Shown: positions 1 through 8,437 of the stretch, piece by piece
Numbering within the stretch: position 1 is the first letter of the stretch
How the letters are laid out: the number at the start of each line of letters is the position of its first letter
Assembly: GCF_003344965.1 (NCBI RefSeq)
Contig: NZ_CP031194.1
Span: forward strand, 310,001 to 374,000
DNA length: 64,000 bases
Direction of reading: 5' to 3'
Source: Streptomyces paludis
GTDB taxonomy: Bacteria; Actinomycetota; Actinomycetes; Streptomycetales; Streptomycetaceae
The notes under the pieces: model-generated
Told to the model about the DNA's origin: nothing
Seen by the model: only the letters and a program-made list of their open reading frames with translations
Databases searched by the model: none
Translations under genes and position numbers: made by a program

Positions 1-1118
1 GCCCGGGCGACATAAGCGGCCAGCCGGGCCGCGGCGGGCTCCAGGCCCTCGCGGTAGAAGGCGTAGACGGCGGCGTAACGGGTGGGCAGATGGCCCGGGT
101 GCATGTCCCAGCCCTGGTAGTAGGCGCGGGCGAGGGCGCGCCGGGTCAGCCCGTAGTGCAGCCGCCACGCCTCGTGGACGCGCTCCGCCGGACCGACCGG
201 CAGGACGTTGGTGGAGCCGTCGCTGACCCGTACGCCGGTGCCCGCGGCGGCGACCTGCATGACGGCCTTGGCGTGGTCGGCGGCGGGGTGGTCGCTGGAC
301 TGGTACGCGGCGCTGACGCCGACGCAGGCGCTGTAGTCGAAGGTGCCGTAGTGCAGTCCGGTGGCCCGGCCGCCCGCCGCGTCGATCATCCGGGCGACGG
401 TGGCGGTGCCGTCGGCGGCCACGATGGCCTGGCTGGTCTCGATCTGGATCTCGAAGCCGAGCCGGCCCGGCGCCAGCCCCCGCGCCTCCTCGAACGCGCC
501 GAGCAGCCGCGCCATGGCGGTGACCTGCTCGGCGTAGGTGACCTTGGGGAGGGTGAGGACCAGCCCCCCGGGGAGGCCGCCGGCCGCCAGCAGCCCGCTG
601 AGGAAGAGATCGAGGGTCCGTACGGCACGCTCCCGGACGGGCGCCTCCAGGCACTTCACGCGGATGCCCATGTACGGGGCGGCCGTGCCGTCCGCGCAGG
701 CGGCGTGGACGAGCCGGGCGGCGCGGACGGCCGCCGCGTCCTCCTCGTCGTCGGGGCGCGGGCCGTAGCCGTCCTCGAAGTCGACGCGCAGGTCTTCCAC
801 GGGCTCGCGGACGAGCTTGGCCCGTACCCGCTCGTACACCGGTCCCGCCAGCGCGTCGGAGAGGCCGAGTACGCGCCCCAGCGAGGCGGCGTCCGGGGCG
901 TGTTCGTCGAGGGCGGCCAGCGCCCGGTCGCCCCAGGAGCGGACGGTACGGGCGTCGAAGGCGTCGGCGGGGACATAGACGGTGTGGACGGGCTGACGGG
1001 TCACCGGGTCGCCGGGGTAGCGCCGGGCCAGCTCCGCGTCGACCGGCGCGAGGAAGGCGCCGACGGCCTCCGTGACCGCGGCCGGGAGACTGGTGACGGC
1101 CTTCTCCTGCTGCCCCAT
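1..1118 (-). CDS. CitE/HpcH-like aldolase family protein (DUF6986 type), 3' end cut by window edge
   Basis: I translated this reverse-strand frame by hand. It opens with ATG at 1118 behind a GGGGAGAGG ribosome site and stays open to base 1, giving about 372 residues with no stop, so the C-terminus lies outside the window. The segments RVDFEDGYG (about residue 112) and LHYGTFDYSA (about residue 271) resemble the acidic metal-binding strands of the HpcH/HpaI/CitE TIM-barrel aldolases, which cleave or form C-C bonds next to a carboxylate. I recall this Streptomyces family as DUF6986, with no defined substrate. It is separated from the downstream-facing etfA by about 170 bp. The fold assignment is reasonable; the reaction is unknown. 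Confidence 0.7.
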   Translation of the reverse strand, partial: MGQQEKAVTSLPAAVTEAVGAFLAPVDAELARRYPGDPVTRQPVHTVYVPADAFDARTVRSWGDRALAALDEHAPDAASLGRVLGLSDALAGPVYERVRAKLVREPVEDLRVDFEDGYGPRPDDEEDAAAVRAARLVHAACADGTAAPYMGIRVKCLEAPVRERAVRTLDLFLSGLLAAGGLPGGLVLTLPKVTYAEQVTAMARLLGAFEEARGLAPGRLGFEIQIETSQAIVAADGTATVARMIDAAGGRATGLHYGTFDYSACVGVSAAYQSSDHPAADHAKAVMQVAAAGTGVRVSDGSTNVLPVGPAERVHEAWRLHYGLTRRALARAYYQGWDMHPGHLPTRYAAVYAFYREGLEPAAARLAAYVAR

Positions 1119-1227
1119 TCCGGCACCTCTCCCCTGCTCAGCACTGTTCCGGCCTGCGGAATCAACAATCCGTTGAACGACGCTATGCGGCGGGAACGGC
1201 GCGCGTCAATGGCGGCCGGACACGGCG

Positions 1228-1262
1228 CGGGGCCGCGCGGTGAGGATCACCACGCGGCCCCG
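1228..1262 (-). terminator. Hairpin terminator downstream of etfA
   Basis: A long stem lies 25 bases past the etfA stop: 1228-1237 pairs with 1253-1262, one C/A mismatch follows, then GGTGA pairs with TCACC around a 3-base loop. There is no T tract, as is common for Streptomyces terminators. Its place after the etfB-etfA pair supports a terminator role. Confidence 0.6.
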
Positions 1263-1287
1263 GGGCCGGACCGGAGCGTGTCCGGGC

Positions 1288-2250
1288 TCAGCCCTTGCGG
1301 TTCTTGATCTCTTCGGTGAGCTGGGGGACGACGTCGAAGAGGTCGCCGACGACTCCGTAGTCGACGAGGTCGAAGATGGGGGCTTCGGCGTCCTTGTTGA
1401 CCGCGACGATGGTCTTGGAGGTCTGCATGCCGGCGCGGTGCTGGATGGCGCCGGAGATGCCGGAGGCGATGTAGAGCTGCGGGGCGACGGACTTGCCGGT
1501 CTGGCCGACCTGGCTGGCGTGCGGGTACCAGCCGGCGTCGACGGCGGCGCGGGAGGCGCCGACGGCCGCGCCGAGGGAGTCGGCGAGCGCCTCGATGATC
1601 CCGAAGTTCTCGGCGCCGTTGACGCCGCGTCCGCCGGAGACGACGATCGCGGCCTCGGTCAGCTCGGGACGGCCCGTCGACTCGCGCGGGGTGCGGGAGA
1701 CGACCTTCGTGCCCGTCGCCAGCTCCCCGAACGTCACGGTCAGCGCCTCGACCGCGCCGGCGGCCGGAGCGGCCTCCACGGGCGCGGAGTTGGGCTTGAC
1801 GGTGATGACCGGCGTGCCCTGCGAGACACGCGAGGTGGTGGTGTAGGCGGCGGCGAAGACGGCCTGGGTCGCGACGGGGCCGTCGTCGCCGGCCTCCAGG
1901 TCGGTGGCGTCGGTGATGAGTCCGGAGCCGGTCCGCAGCGCGAAGCGCGCAGCGATCTCCTTGGTCTCCGCCGACGACGGCAGCAGCACCGCGGCCGGGG
2001 AGACGGCCGCGTGGGCGGCCTGGAGGGCGTCGACCTTCGGGACGACCAGGTAGTCGGCGAACTCGGGGGCGTCGGCGGTGAGGACCTTCACCGCGCCGTG
2101 CTCGGCCAGCACGGCGGCGGTGGCCTCGGCGCCCGGGCCGAGCGCCAGGGCGACGGGCTCGCCGAGGCGGCGGGCCAGCGTCAGCAGCTCCAGGGTGGGC
2201 TTGCGGACGGCGCCGTCCACGTGGTCGACGTAGACAAGAACTTCAGCCAT
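1288..2250 (-). CDS. etfA: Electron transfer flavoprotein subunit alpha
   Basis: At 320 residues this has the normal length for EtfA, the FAD-carrying subunit that passes electrons from acyl-CoA and other flavin dehydrogenases to the membrane quinone pool. The C-terminal FAD domain is clear: SGRG-type segment [10 protein letters not shown] (about 207-216), then [20 protein letters not shown] and [18 protein letters not shown], ending with the [12 protein letters not shown] signature. The N-terminal start [13 protein letters not shown] is typical. It lies 57 bp downstream of etfB in the same direction, so the two subunits are presumably co-transcribed. Confidence 0.95.
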   Translation of the reverse strand: MAEVLVYVDHVDGAVRKPTLELLTLARRLGEPVALALGPGAEATAAVLAEHGAVKVLTADAPEFADYLVVPKVDALQAAHAAVSPAAVLLPSSAETKEIAARFALRTGSGLITDATDLEAGDDGPVATQAVFAAAYTTTSRVSQGTPVITVKPNSAPVEAAPAAGAVEALTVTFGELATGTKVVSRTPRESTGRPELTEAAIVVSGGRGVNGAENFGIIEALADSLGAAVGASRAAVDAGWYPHASQVGQTGKSVAPQLYIASGISGAIQHRAGMQTSKTIVAVNKDAEAPIFDLVDYGVVGDLFDVVPQLTEEIKNRKG

Positions 2251-2307
2251 GGTGTGCGATCTCCTGCGGATTGCGAAGTCGATGGGGGCGATGGGTGGGG
2301 AGGGGCG

Positions 2308-3093
2308 CTAAATGAACTTCTGGCCCGCGAGGAACTCGGCGAGCTGCTTGCCGCCCTCGCCCTCGTCCTTGACGATCGTGCCCGCCGTACGCGCCGGCCG
2401 CTCCGCCGCCGAGACGACCACGGTCCGTGCGCCGGCCAGGCCCACCTCGTCCGCCTCGATACCGAGGTCGGACAGGTCCAGCGCCTCCACCGGCTTCTTC
2501 TTCGCCGCCATGATGCCCTTGAACGACGGGTAACGCGCCTCGCCCGACTGGTCGGTGACCGACACCACCGCCGGCAGCGACGCCTCCAGCCGCTCGGACG
2601 CGGTGTCACCGTCCCGGCGGCCCGTGACCGTGCCGTCCTCGACCTTCACCTCGGAGAGCAGCGTCACCTGCGGTACGCCCAGCCGCTCGGCCAGCACCGC
2701 CGGGAGCACGCCCATCGCGCCGTCCGTCGAGGCCATACCCGTGATCACCAGGTCGTAGCCGGCCCGCTCGATCGCCTTGGCGAGGACCAGCGACGTACCG
2801 ATGACATCCGTGCCGTGCAGATCGTCGTCCTCGACGTGGATCGCCTTGTCCGCGCCCATCGACAGCGCTTTGCGCAGCGCGTCCTTCGCGTCCTCCGGAC
2901 CGACCGTCAGCACGGTGATCTCCGCGTCGTCGGCCTCGTCCGCGATCTGAAGCGCCTGCTCCACCGCGTACTCGTCCAGCTCCGACAGCAGACCGTCGAC
3001 ATCGTCGCGGTCGACGGTCAGGTCATCGGCGAAACTCCGGTCACCGGTGGCGTCGGGCACGTACTTCACACAGACAACGATCCTCAGGCTCAC
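2308..3093 (-). CDS. etfB: Electron transfer flavoprotein subunit beta
   Basis: This 261-residue protein is the EtfB partner, which binds AMP structurally and forms the heterodimer with EtfA. It begins MSLRIVVCVKYVPDATGD, the standard EtfB N-terminus. It contains the adenine-nucleotide loop region DLVITGMASTDGAMG (about 133-147) and the ETF-beta signature QVTLLSEVKVEDG followed by LPAVVSVTDQ. It is the first gene of the pair, with a roughly 200-bp upstream region that contains two short palindromes. The electron donor dehydrogenase is not encoded nearby. Confidence 0.95.
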   Translation of the reverse strand: MSLRIVVCVKYVPDATGDRSFADDLTVDRDDVDGLLSELDEYAVEQALQIADEADDAEITVLTVGPEDAKDALRKALSMGADKAIHVEDDDLHGTDVIGTSLVLAKAIERAGYDLVITGMASTDGAMGVLPAVLAERLGVPQVTLLSEVKVEDGTVTGRRDGDTASERLEASLPAVVSVTDQSGEARYPSFKGIMAAKKKPVEALDLSDLGIEADEVGLAGARTVVVSAAERPARTAGTIVKDEGEGGKQLAEFLAGQKFI

Positions 3094-3183
3094 GCCGGCT
3101 CTCCTACTGCGTCGTCATTTCTGGGCTGCCTTGTTCTTGTTCCAGCAGCATAGGCGCCCGTGGGGCGGTCCCGGTCGGGAGGA

Positions 3184-3219
3184 CCGGTGCACCGGAGTCC
3201 ATATATTACTCACCAGTAC
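3184..3219. promoter_or_regulatory. Palindromic elements in the etfB upstream region
   Basis: The etfB upstream region contains CCGGTGCACCGG (3184-3195), a perfect 12-bp palindrome. Right beside it, on the promoter-distal side, is TACT-CACC-AGTA (3207-3218), an inverted repeat with a 4-base spacer next to the AT-rich ATATATT. An AT-rich hexamer next to a TetR-like half-site pair is a plausible promoter/operator. No transcription start can be assigned from sequence alone. Confidence 0.35.
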
Positions 3220-3296
3220 ACCCAGCGGGCTCCCGCTGAGCAAGCGCTCGGAACTGTGACGTTGCCAACGCGTGGGAGAGCCGGAAACGGGAACCC

Positions 3297-3803
3297 TCAG
3301 TCGCGCAGCGCGTTGAAGCGCCCCTGGTGGTACAGGAGCGGCCGGCCCGGGCCCGCCGGGTCACCGACGACGGCCTGGGCGACGATCAGCCGGTGGTCGG
3401 CGGCGGGCACCCGGGCGACCACCCGGCAGACCAGCCAGGCCAGTACGCCGTCGAGCAGCGGTACGCCCTCGGGTCCCTCGCGCCAGGCGGTCGGCGGGGC
3501 GAACCGGTCGGCGCCGCTGCGGGCGAACGTGGCCGCCAGGTCCGTCTGATGCTCGGCCAGTATGTGGACGCCTATGTACTCCGCCTCGGCGAGCACCGGC
3601 CAGCTGGAGGACGAGACCCCCACGCCGAAGGAGACGAGGGGCGGTTCGGCGGCGACGGAGTTCAGTGAGGTGGCGGTGAAGCCGACGGGGCCGTCCCCGT
3701 GGGCGGTGATGACCGCGACACCCGCCGCGTGCCGCCGGAAGACGGAGCGGAGCAGTTCGGGGGAGGCGGTCCGGGGCGTCGAGAGTTCGGGAGAAACCGT
3801 CAT
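3297..3803 (-). CDS. Flavin reductase family protein
   Basis: This 168-residue protein has the split-barrel flavin reductase fold: FRRHAAGVAVITAHGDGPVGFTATSLNSV (residues 22-50), where the TSL segment contacts FMN, followed by EPPLVSFGV and the HILAEHQTDLAATFA block. Members reduce FMN or FAD with NAD(P)H and feed two-component monooxygenases. No monooxygenase is adjacent. A short leader-like ORF lies 44 bp upstream (3847-3927), and in Streptomyces such leaders mark sulfur-metabolism genes. A role supplying reduced flavin to an organosulfur monooxygenase is therefore a fair inference, not a demonstrated one. Confidence 0.85.
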   Translation of the reverse strand: MTVSPELSTPRTASPELLRSVFRRHAAGVAVITAHGDGPVGFTATSLNSVAAEPPLVSFGVGVSSSSWPVLAEAEYIGVHILAEHQTDLAATFARSGADRFAPPTAWREGPEGVPLLDGVLAWLVCRVVARVPAADHRLIVAQAVVGDPAGPGRPLLYHQGRFNALRD

Positions 3804-3846
3804 GTCAGGGTCCTTCTACGAGGGGCGCGATGGGGTCCGTGGCTGC

Positions 3847-3927
3847 TCAGACACCCGGACAGCGCGCACTCGCGTTGCGGGCCAGATCCACGTGGGCCCG
3901 CCCGTAGAGAAGGAGTTCTTGGGGCAC
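3847..3927 (-). CDS. Putative leader peptide (RxHVDLxRxxSxxC type)
   Basis: This is a 26-residue reading frame, starting GTG at 3927 and stopping at 3849-3847, ahead of the flavin reductase. It carries LYGRAHVDLARNASARC followed by PGV. This matches the short conserved peptides, recalled from many Streptomyces genomes, that sit upstream of sulfur-assimilation genes and are thought to act as cysteine-sensing attenuators through their late Cys codon. The frame stays open upstream, with an alternative TTG start (first residues LTAPTTYRHSDE) within the following 40 bases, so the true start is uncertain. The conserved core is the main evidence. Confidence 0.55.
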   Translation of the reverse strand: MPQELLLYGRAHVDLARNASARCPGV

Positions 3928-3972
3928 TTCGTCAGAGTGACGATAGGTGGTGGGCGCAGTCAAGGGCACCCG

Positions 3973-4389
3973 TCACACCGCCTCGCCGAGCGCGGCGATC
4001 ACATCGGCCTTGCGCGGCTGCCCGGCCGCCCTGCGGACCACCCGCCCCCGGGCGTCCAGGACAAGCACGGTCGGGGTGCGGAGAATGCCCAGCTCCCGGA
4101 CGAGTTCGAGCCGTTCCTCGGCGTCCAGCTCCACATGGGAGACACCGTCGACCATCGCCGCGACTTCGCTGAGTGTGCGTCTGGTGGCCCGGCAGGGCTG
4201 GCAGAACGCGCTGGAGAACTGGACGAGCGTGGCCCGCTCCCCCAGTTCGGCGCCGAGTTCCGCCGCGCCGAGCGCCCGCTCCCCGTCGTCCCGCACCTTC
4301 AGCCTCCCGTCGCGGCGCCGCCGTACCAGTCCGAACGCGGCGGCCGCCGCCAGCACCGCCGCGCAGACCACGAGTCCTGTCGTCTCCAC
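3973..4389 (-). CDS. Thioredoxin-fold membrane-anchored thiol oxidoreductase
   Basis: I place the start at GTG 4389 (VETTGLVVCAAVLAAAAAFG), which gives 138 residues with one N-terminal membrane segment; the frame is open further upstream, but that part looks non-coding. After the anchor comes a thioredoxin domain with the redox motif FCQPC (about residues 59-63), then VELDAEERLELVRELGILRTPTVLVLD, which contains the cis-proline TPT of the fold. It should reduce or shuttle disulfides at the membrane surface. It is divergently arranged, 74 bp apart, with a DUF4395 protein (4464). This pairing recurs in actinobacteria and suggests a joint thiol or sulfur role. Confidence 0.8.
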   Translation of the reverse strand: METTGLVVCAAVLAAAAAFGLVRRRRDGRLKVRDDGERALGAAELGAELGERATLVQFSSAFCQPCRATRRTLSEVAAMVDGVSHVELDAEERLELVRELGILRTPTVLVLDARGRVVRRAAGQPRKADVIAALGEAV

Positions 4390-4463
4390 CCCAGCACCAG
4401 CGTTCGCACGATCGCAAAGTATTCCCGGCGCTCCGAACAGCGGTGATGGGCGATGCTGAGGGG

Positions 4464-4886
4464 ATGGACATCGACATCCGAGGACCACGGTTCGGCGCGA
4501 CCCTCACCACCCTGGTGCTCGCCGCGGTACTGATCACCAGCAGCGGGGTCCTGCTCGGCTGGCAGGCGCTCTGCTTCGCCGTTGGCGCGGCACTGGGGGT
4601 GCCGCGGTCGCCGTACGGGGTGCTCTTCCGTACGGTCGTACGGCCCCGGCTGGGGCCGCCCGCGGAGTTCGAGTCGCCCGCCCCGCCGCGGTTCGCCCAG
4701 GCGGTGGGCCTGGTGTTCGCGCTGGTGGGGCTGGTCGGCTATCTGTGGGGGCCGCCGTGGCTGGGACTGCTGGCCACCGGCTGTGCGCTGGCCGCCGCTT
4801 TCCTGAACGCGGCCTTCGGCTACTGCCTGGGCTGTGAGCTGTATCCGTTGTTCCGGCGCGGTGTGGCGGTATTGCGGTTGACGTGA
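4464..4886 (+). CDS. DUF4395 domain membrane protein
   Basis: Starting at ATG 4464 (MDIDIRGPRFGATLTTLVLA) this is a 140-residue integral membrane protein with three or four hydrophobic helices (LTTLVLAAVLITSSGVLLG; LCFAVGAALG; AVGLVFALVGLVGYLWG; LGLLATGCALAAAFLNAAFG). The final CLGCELYP motif, with two cysteines at the end of the last helix, is typical of DUF4395. In other bacteria DUF4395 proteins neighbour rhodanese and thioredoxin-like genes, as here, so a role in sulfur or redox transfer across the membrane is inferred. No enzymatic function is established. Confidence 0.8.
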   Translation: MDIDIRGPRFGATLTTLVLAAVLITSSGVLLGWQALCFAVGAALGVPRSPYGVLFRTVVRPRLGPPAEFESPAPPRFAQAVGLVFALVGLVGYLWGPPWLGLLATGCALAAAFLNAAFGYCLGCELYPLFRRGVAVLRLT

Positions 4887-5023
4887 CGAGAATCTCGCCC
4901 CGCGCGCAGACGAGGACTGGCCTCACGGCCGTGTTTGGGGCACGATCGGCGGAATGCCGAAAACCTACGGCTGCGTAACTTCCGCCGGGAGAACCCTCCC
5001 CGGAACAGAAGGGTCCTCCCCAG

Positions 5024-5752
5024 ATGGCAGAGCTCGTCTATCGGCCGGTCATCGGCGCCGCTCTCACGATGTTCAAGGCGCTGGACCTGAAGATCGACAC
5101 GCAGGGTTCCGAGCACATCCCGCGCACCGGTGGCGCCGTGCTCGTCAGCAACCACATCAGCTATCTGGACTTCATCTTCGCCGGACTCGCCGCCCTGCCC
5201 CAGAAGCGCCTGGTGCGCTTCATGGCGAAGGACCAGGTCTTCCGGCACAAGATCTCCGGGCCGCTGATGCGCGGCATGAAGCACATCCCGGTGGACCGCA
5301 AGCAGGGTGAGACGGCGTACGCGCACGCGCTGGCCTCGCTGCGGGCCGGCGAGATCGTCGGGGTCTTCCCCGAGGCGACCATCTCGCAGTCCTTCACGCT
5401 CAAGAGCTTCAAGTCCGGCGCGGCCCGCATGGCGCAGGAGGCCGGTGTGCCGCTGATCCCGGTGGCGCTCTGGGGCACCCAGCGGGTGTGGACCAAGGGC
5501 CGGCCGCGGAACTTCAAGCGCAGCCACATCCCGGTGACGATCCGGGTCGGTGAGCGGGTGGAGGCCCCCGCCGACCAGTACGCGGGCGCGATCACACGGC
5601 GGCTGCGGGACCGGGTGCAGGAGCTGCTGGAGGCGGCGCAGCGCGCCTATCCCGTACGCCCCAAGGACGCGAACGACACCTGGTGGGTGCCCGCGCATCT
5701 GGGCGGGACCGCGCCGACGCCGACCGAGGCGCGCGAGGCGGAGCAGCACTGA
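5024..5752 (+). CDS. 1-acyl-sn-glycerol-3-phosphate acyltransferase (PlsC family)
   Basis: This 242-residue membrane-associated acyltransferase probably converts lysophosphatidic acid to phosphatidic acid using acyl-CoA or acyl-ACP. The catalytic NHISYLD block (HX4D, residues about 44-50) follows GGAVLVSN. The second motif is FMAKDQVFRHKISGPLMRGMKHIPVDR, the third FPEATISQSF (EGTR-like, here EATI), and the fourth VPLIPVALWGTQRVW. Spacing and order fit PlsC. The start MAELVYRPV at 5024 is preceded by a purine-rich stretch. Streptomyces genomes carry several paralogues, so the exact acyl acceptor is not certain. Confidence 0.85.
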   Translation: MAELVYRPVIGAALTMFKALDLKIDTQGSEHIPRTGGAVLVSNHISYLDFIFAGLAALPQKRLVRFMAKDQVFRHKISGPLMRGMKHIPVDRKQGETAYAHALASLRAGEIVGVFPEATISQSFTLKSFKSGAARMAQEAGVPLIPVALWGTQRVWTKGRPRNFKRSHIPVTIRVGERVEAPADQYAGAITRRLRDRVQELLEAAQRAYPVRPKDANDTWWVPAHLGGTAPTPTEAREAEQH

Positions 5753-5768
5753 CACCGTCGTCGTCCGC

Positions 5769-5814
5769 CGCCGGGGCGGGGAGAGGGCCGAAACGTCTCT
5801 CCGCGCCCCCGGCG
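5769..5814. terminator. Bidirectional hairpin between convergent genes
   Basis: A long imperfect stem, GGGGCGGGGAGAG against CTCTCCGCGCCCC with one G/G mismatch and a C bulge extended by CGCC/GGCG, lies between the stop of plsC (5752) and the end of the convergent transglutaminase gene (5834). It could terminate both transcripts. Confidence 0.5.
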
Positions 5815-5833
5815 AGCAGGTGGGCCGTGGCGC

Positions 5834-6460
5834 TCAGCCCGTCGTGGGAAGCGCCGAGGGCAGTGTGCGGGTGAGGTGGGCCCGGTCGGTGGCGGCGCGC
5901 AGCGCGCCCAGCACCGCCGGGTGCGGCGCGTCGTACAGCTCCGGATAGTCCACCTCGCCGAACTGGGGGCGTACGGGCCAGGCCAGGCGCTCGCCGGTCA
6001 CGGAGAACCGGGCGTCGACGCCCGGTTTGTTGCCGCGCGCGTCCTGCCGGGCCCAGCCGTCCGGCGGCGCTCCCGGGAGCAGGACGGCGACCAGTCCGTG
6101 GACGAACGAGTCCGGGCCGTCGCCGGCGGCGAGGCGCTGGTAGCACAGGGCCGTGGGCAGGGACTCCGCGCGCAGCAGCGCGGCCAGCGCGTGCGCCTTG
6201 GCGTGACAGATGCCGGTGCGCAGCGCGAGGACGTCCGAGGCGCGCCAGGTGACGCGTGGATCGTCCGCGTCCCAGGAGTGCGGAATCGTGTCACGTACGT
6301 GTTCGTACGCCGCTTTCGCGTATGAGTATGCGTCGGGGCTCTCCGCGCGGAGCCGGGCGGCTGTCTCCCGTACGAGCGGATGCTCATGGTCGATGGCCTC
6401 GTCCGCCGCGAGATAGGCAGAGATATCAGGGTTCTGCTGGATGAGCCGCATGACCGCCAC
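5834..6460 (-). CDS. Transglutaminase-like domain protein
   Basis: This 208-residue protein has the transglutaminase-like cysteine hydrolase core. SDVLALRTGICHAKAHALAALLRAE (about residues 80-104) contains the nucleophile Cys, GPDSFVHGLVAVLL the catalytic His, and a following acidic residue is expected near GNKPGVDARFSV. Such small bacterial members are usually peptidases or amide hydrolases rather than cross-linking enzymes. No signal peptide is visible, so it is probably cytoplasmic. The ATG at 6460 could be replaced by MRLIQQNP three codons later. It stands alone, convergent with plsC and in the same direction as the aldolase gene upstream. Confidence 0.8.
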   Translation of the reverse strand: MAVMRLIQQNPDISAYLAADEAIDHEHPLVRETAARLRAESPDAYSYAKAAYEHVRDTIPHSWDADDPRVTWRASDVLALRTGICHAKAHALAALLRAESLPTALCYQRLAAGDGPDSFVHGLVAVLLPGAPPDGWARQDARGNKPGVDARFSVTGERLAWPVRPQFGEVDYPELYDAPHPAVLGALRAATDRAHLTRTLPSALPTTG

Positions 6461-6528
6461 CCTAGGGATACGGCCGACCGGAACGCAATAGATTTCCGAT
6501 CGGCCGTATTTCTATGCGGTCCGTATTT

Positions 6529-7605
6529 CTATGCGGCCGCTGCCATCTCTTCCTTCAGCGCCTGCACGAAGGTGTCCACGTCGTCCTCGGTGGTGTCGAA
6601 GGAGCACATCCAGCGGACGTCGCCCGCCTTCTCGTCCCAGAAGTAGAAGCGGAACCGCTCCTGGAGCCGCACGCTCACCGTGTGCGGCAGCCGGGCGAAG
6701 ACCGCGTTGGCCTGGACGGGATGGAGGATCTCGACGCCGTCCACCGCCCGCACGCCCGCCGCGAGCCGCTGGGCCATCGTGTTGGCGTGCCGGGCGTTGC
6801 GCAGCCACAGATCGCCCGTGAGGAGCGCCTCCAACTGCACGGAGACGAAGCGCATCTTGGACGCCAGCTGCATGGACAGCTTGCGCAGATGTTTCATCGC
6901 ACGGACGGCGTCCGGGTTGAGCACGACGACCGCCTCGCCGAACAGCATGCCGTTCTTCGTCCCTCCGTAGGAGAGGACGTCCACGCCGACGGTGTTGGTG
7001 AAGGTGCGCATCGGGACGTCCAGGGACGCGGCGGCGTTGGCTATCCGCGCGCCGTCGAGATGGACCTTCAGACCGAGGCCGTGCGCGTGGGCGCAGAGCG
7101 CGCGGATCTCGTCGGGCGTGTAGACCGTGCCCAGTTCGGTGTTCTGGGTGATCGACACCACCTGCGGCATGGCCCGGTGCTCGTCGTCCCAGCCGTACGC
7201 CTGCCGGTCGATCAGCTCGGGCGTCAGCTTGCCGTCGGGTGTCGGTACGGTGAGCAGCTTGAGCCCGGCGACGCGCTCGGGCGCGCCGCCCTCGTCCACG
7301 TTGATGTGCGCGGACTCGGCGCAGATCACCGCGCCCCAGCGGTCGGTGAGCGCCTGGAGGGCGACGACGTTGGCGCCGGTGCCGTTGAAGACGGGGAACG
7401 TCTCCGCCGTGGGCCCGAAGTGGCGGTACATGACGCGCTGGAGGTGCGCGGTGTAGTCGTCCTCGCCGTACGCGGTCTGGTGGCCGCCGTTGGCGACGGC
7501 GAGCGCCGCCAGGATCTCGGGGTGCGCGCCGGCGTAGTTGTCGCTGGCGAAACCGCGCACCCCGGGATCGTGGTGCCGGGCGGCGTCCGTCGTACGGGAC
7601 CTCAC
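6529..7605 (-). CDS. Threonine-aldolase-like PLP enzyme (beta-eliminating lyase family)
   Basis: This is a fold-type I PLP enzyme of 358 residues, read from a GTG at 7605 that overlaps the stop of the SDR gene (GTGA). It starts VRSRTTDAARHH and soon reaches GFASDNYAGAHPEI, the low-specificity threonine aldolase N-terminus. KVHLDGARIANAAASL carries the PLP-binding Asp, and DVLSYGGTKNGM the Schiff-base Lys. Such enzymes cleave beta-hydroxy amino acids to glycine and an aldehyde. It is the last of three co-directional, nearly contiguous genes with DUF6421 and the SDR. A GTG five codons upstream is an alternative start. Confidence 0.85.
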   Translation of the reverse strand: MRSRTTDAARHHDPGVRGFASDNYAGAHPEILAALAVANGGHQTAYGEDDYTAHLQRVMYRHFGPTAETFPVFNGTGANVVALQALTDRWGAVICAESAHINVDEGGAPERVAGLKLLTVPTPDGKLTPELIDRQAYGWDDEHRAMPQVVSITQNTELGTVYTPDEIRALCAHAHGLGLKVHLDGARIANAAASLDVPMRTFTNTVGVDVLSYGGTKNGMLFGEAVVVLNPDAVRAMKHLRKLSMQLASKMRFVSVQLEALLTGDLWLRNARHANTMAQRLAAGVRAVDGVEILHPVQANAVFARLPHTVSVRLQERFRFYFWDEKAGDVRWMCSFDTTEDDVDTFVQALKEEMAAAA

Positions 7606-8411
7606 GGCTCGGGGGTCAGCCACAGTCGGTGTCCATTCACTTCGCCGGCGGGCCGGTCCCAGACACCGGCGATGGCCTCGGCCAGTTCCGTGACGTCCGT
7701 GTAGCCCGCGAATTTCGCGTTCGGGCGCTCGGCGCGCAGCGCGTCGTGCACCAGAGCCTTGATCACCAGGATGGCAGCCGCGGCCCGGGGGCCCTCCTCG
7801 CCCCCCGCCTTGCGGAAGGCGTCGGCGAGCGCGAGGGTCCATGCCTCGGCGGCGGCCTTGGCGGCGGAGTAGGCGGCGTTGCCGGCGGTGGGGCTGCTCG
7901 CGCCGGCCGCGCTGATCAGTACGTACCGTCCCCGCTCGCCGCGGAGCAGCGCGTCGTGGAAAGCGAGGGTGGTGTGCTGGACGGTGCGGATCAGCAGCTT
8001 CTCCAGCAGGTCCCAGTCGGCGAGGTCGGTCTCCGCGAAGGTGGCGCTGCCGCGCCAGCCGCCGACGAGGTGGACCAGCCCGTCGACCCGGCCGTACTCC
8101 TTCTCCGTACGGTCGGCCCACGCGCGCGTGGCGGCCGGGTCGAGCAGATCGACGGTGTCTCCGATGACGGTGGCCGCGGGGTGCGCGTCCCGGGCCGCGT
8201 CGACGGCCTCGGCGAGTCGCTCGGCGTCCGCGTCGGCGCCCACGACGGTCGCGCCCGCCCCGGCGAGCCAGGTCAGGGCGGCGCGGCCGGCCGGTCCGGC
8301 GGCGCCGGCCACGGCGACCACCCGGCCGTCGAGGGAGCCGGCGCGGCCCGTGTCGGTGTCCGCGCCGGTGGAAGCGCCGGGCGTACCCGTGCCGGTGGTG
8401 CTCGTGTCCAT
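7602..8411 (-). CDS. SDR family NAD(P)-dependent oxidoreductase
   Basis: Short-chain dehydrogenase of about 269 residues, read from ATG 8411 because AAGGAGAT sits eight bases upstream. Other features are the Rossmann segment VVAVAGAAGPAGRAALTWLA (a modified GxxxGxG), HLVGGWRG, the catalytic Ser in YVLISAAGASSP, and YSAAKAAAEAWTLALA, where Y and K are the catalytic pair. The first 25 residues are a Thr/Gly-rich low-complexity tail. Substrate unknown. It is sandwiched between DUF6421 (26 bp gap) and the aldolase-like gene (4-bp overlap), so the three are probably co-translated. Confidence 0.85.
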   Translation of the reverse strand: MDTSTTGTGTPGASTGADTDTGRAGSLDGRVVAVAGAAGPAGRAALTWLAGAGATVVGADADAERLAEAVDAARDAHPAATVIGDTVDLLDPAATRAWADRTEKEYGRVDGLVHLVGGWRGSATFAETDLADWDLLEKLLIRTVQHTTLAFHDALLRGERGRYVLISAAGASSPTAGNAAYSAAKAAAEAWTLALADAFRKAGGEEGPRAAAAILVIKALVHDALRAERPNAKFAGYTDVTELAEAIAGVWDRPAGEVNGHRLWLTPEP

Positions 8412-8437
8412 GCGGTCGATCTCCTTGTCCGGAACGC

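Noticed and set aside
1240..3153. Long open frame on the plus strand opposite etfA/etfB
   Set aside because: Gly/Arg/Asp-rich composition with no domain, a typical high-GC antisense artefact over two clearly recognised genes.
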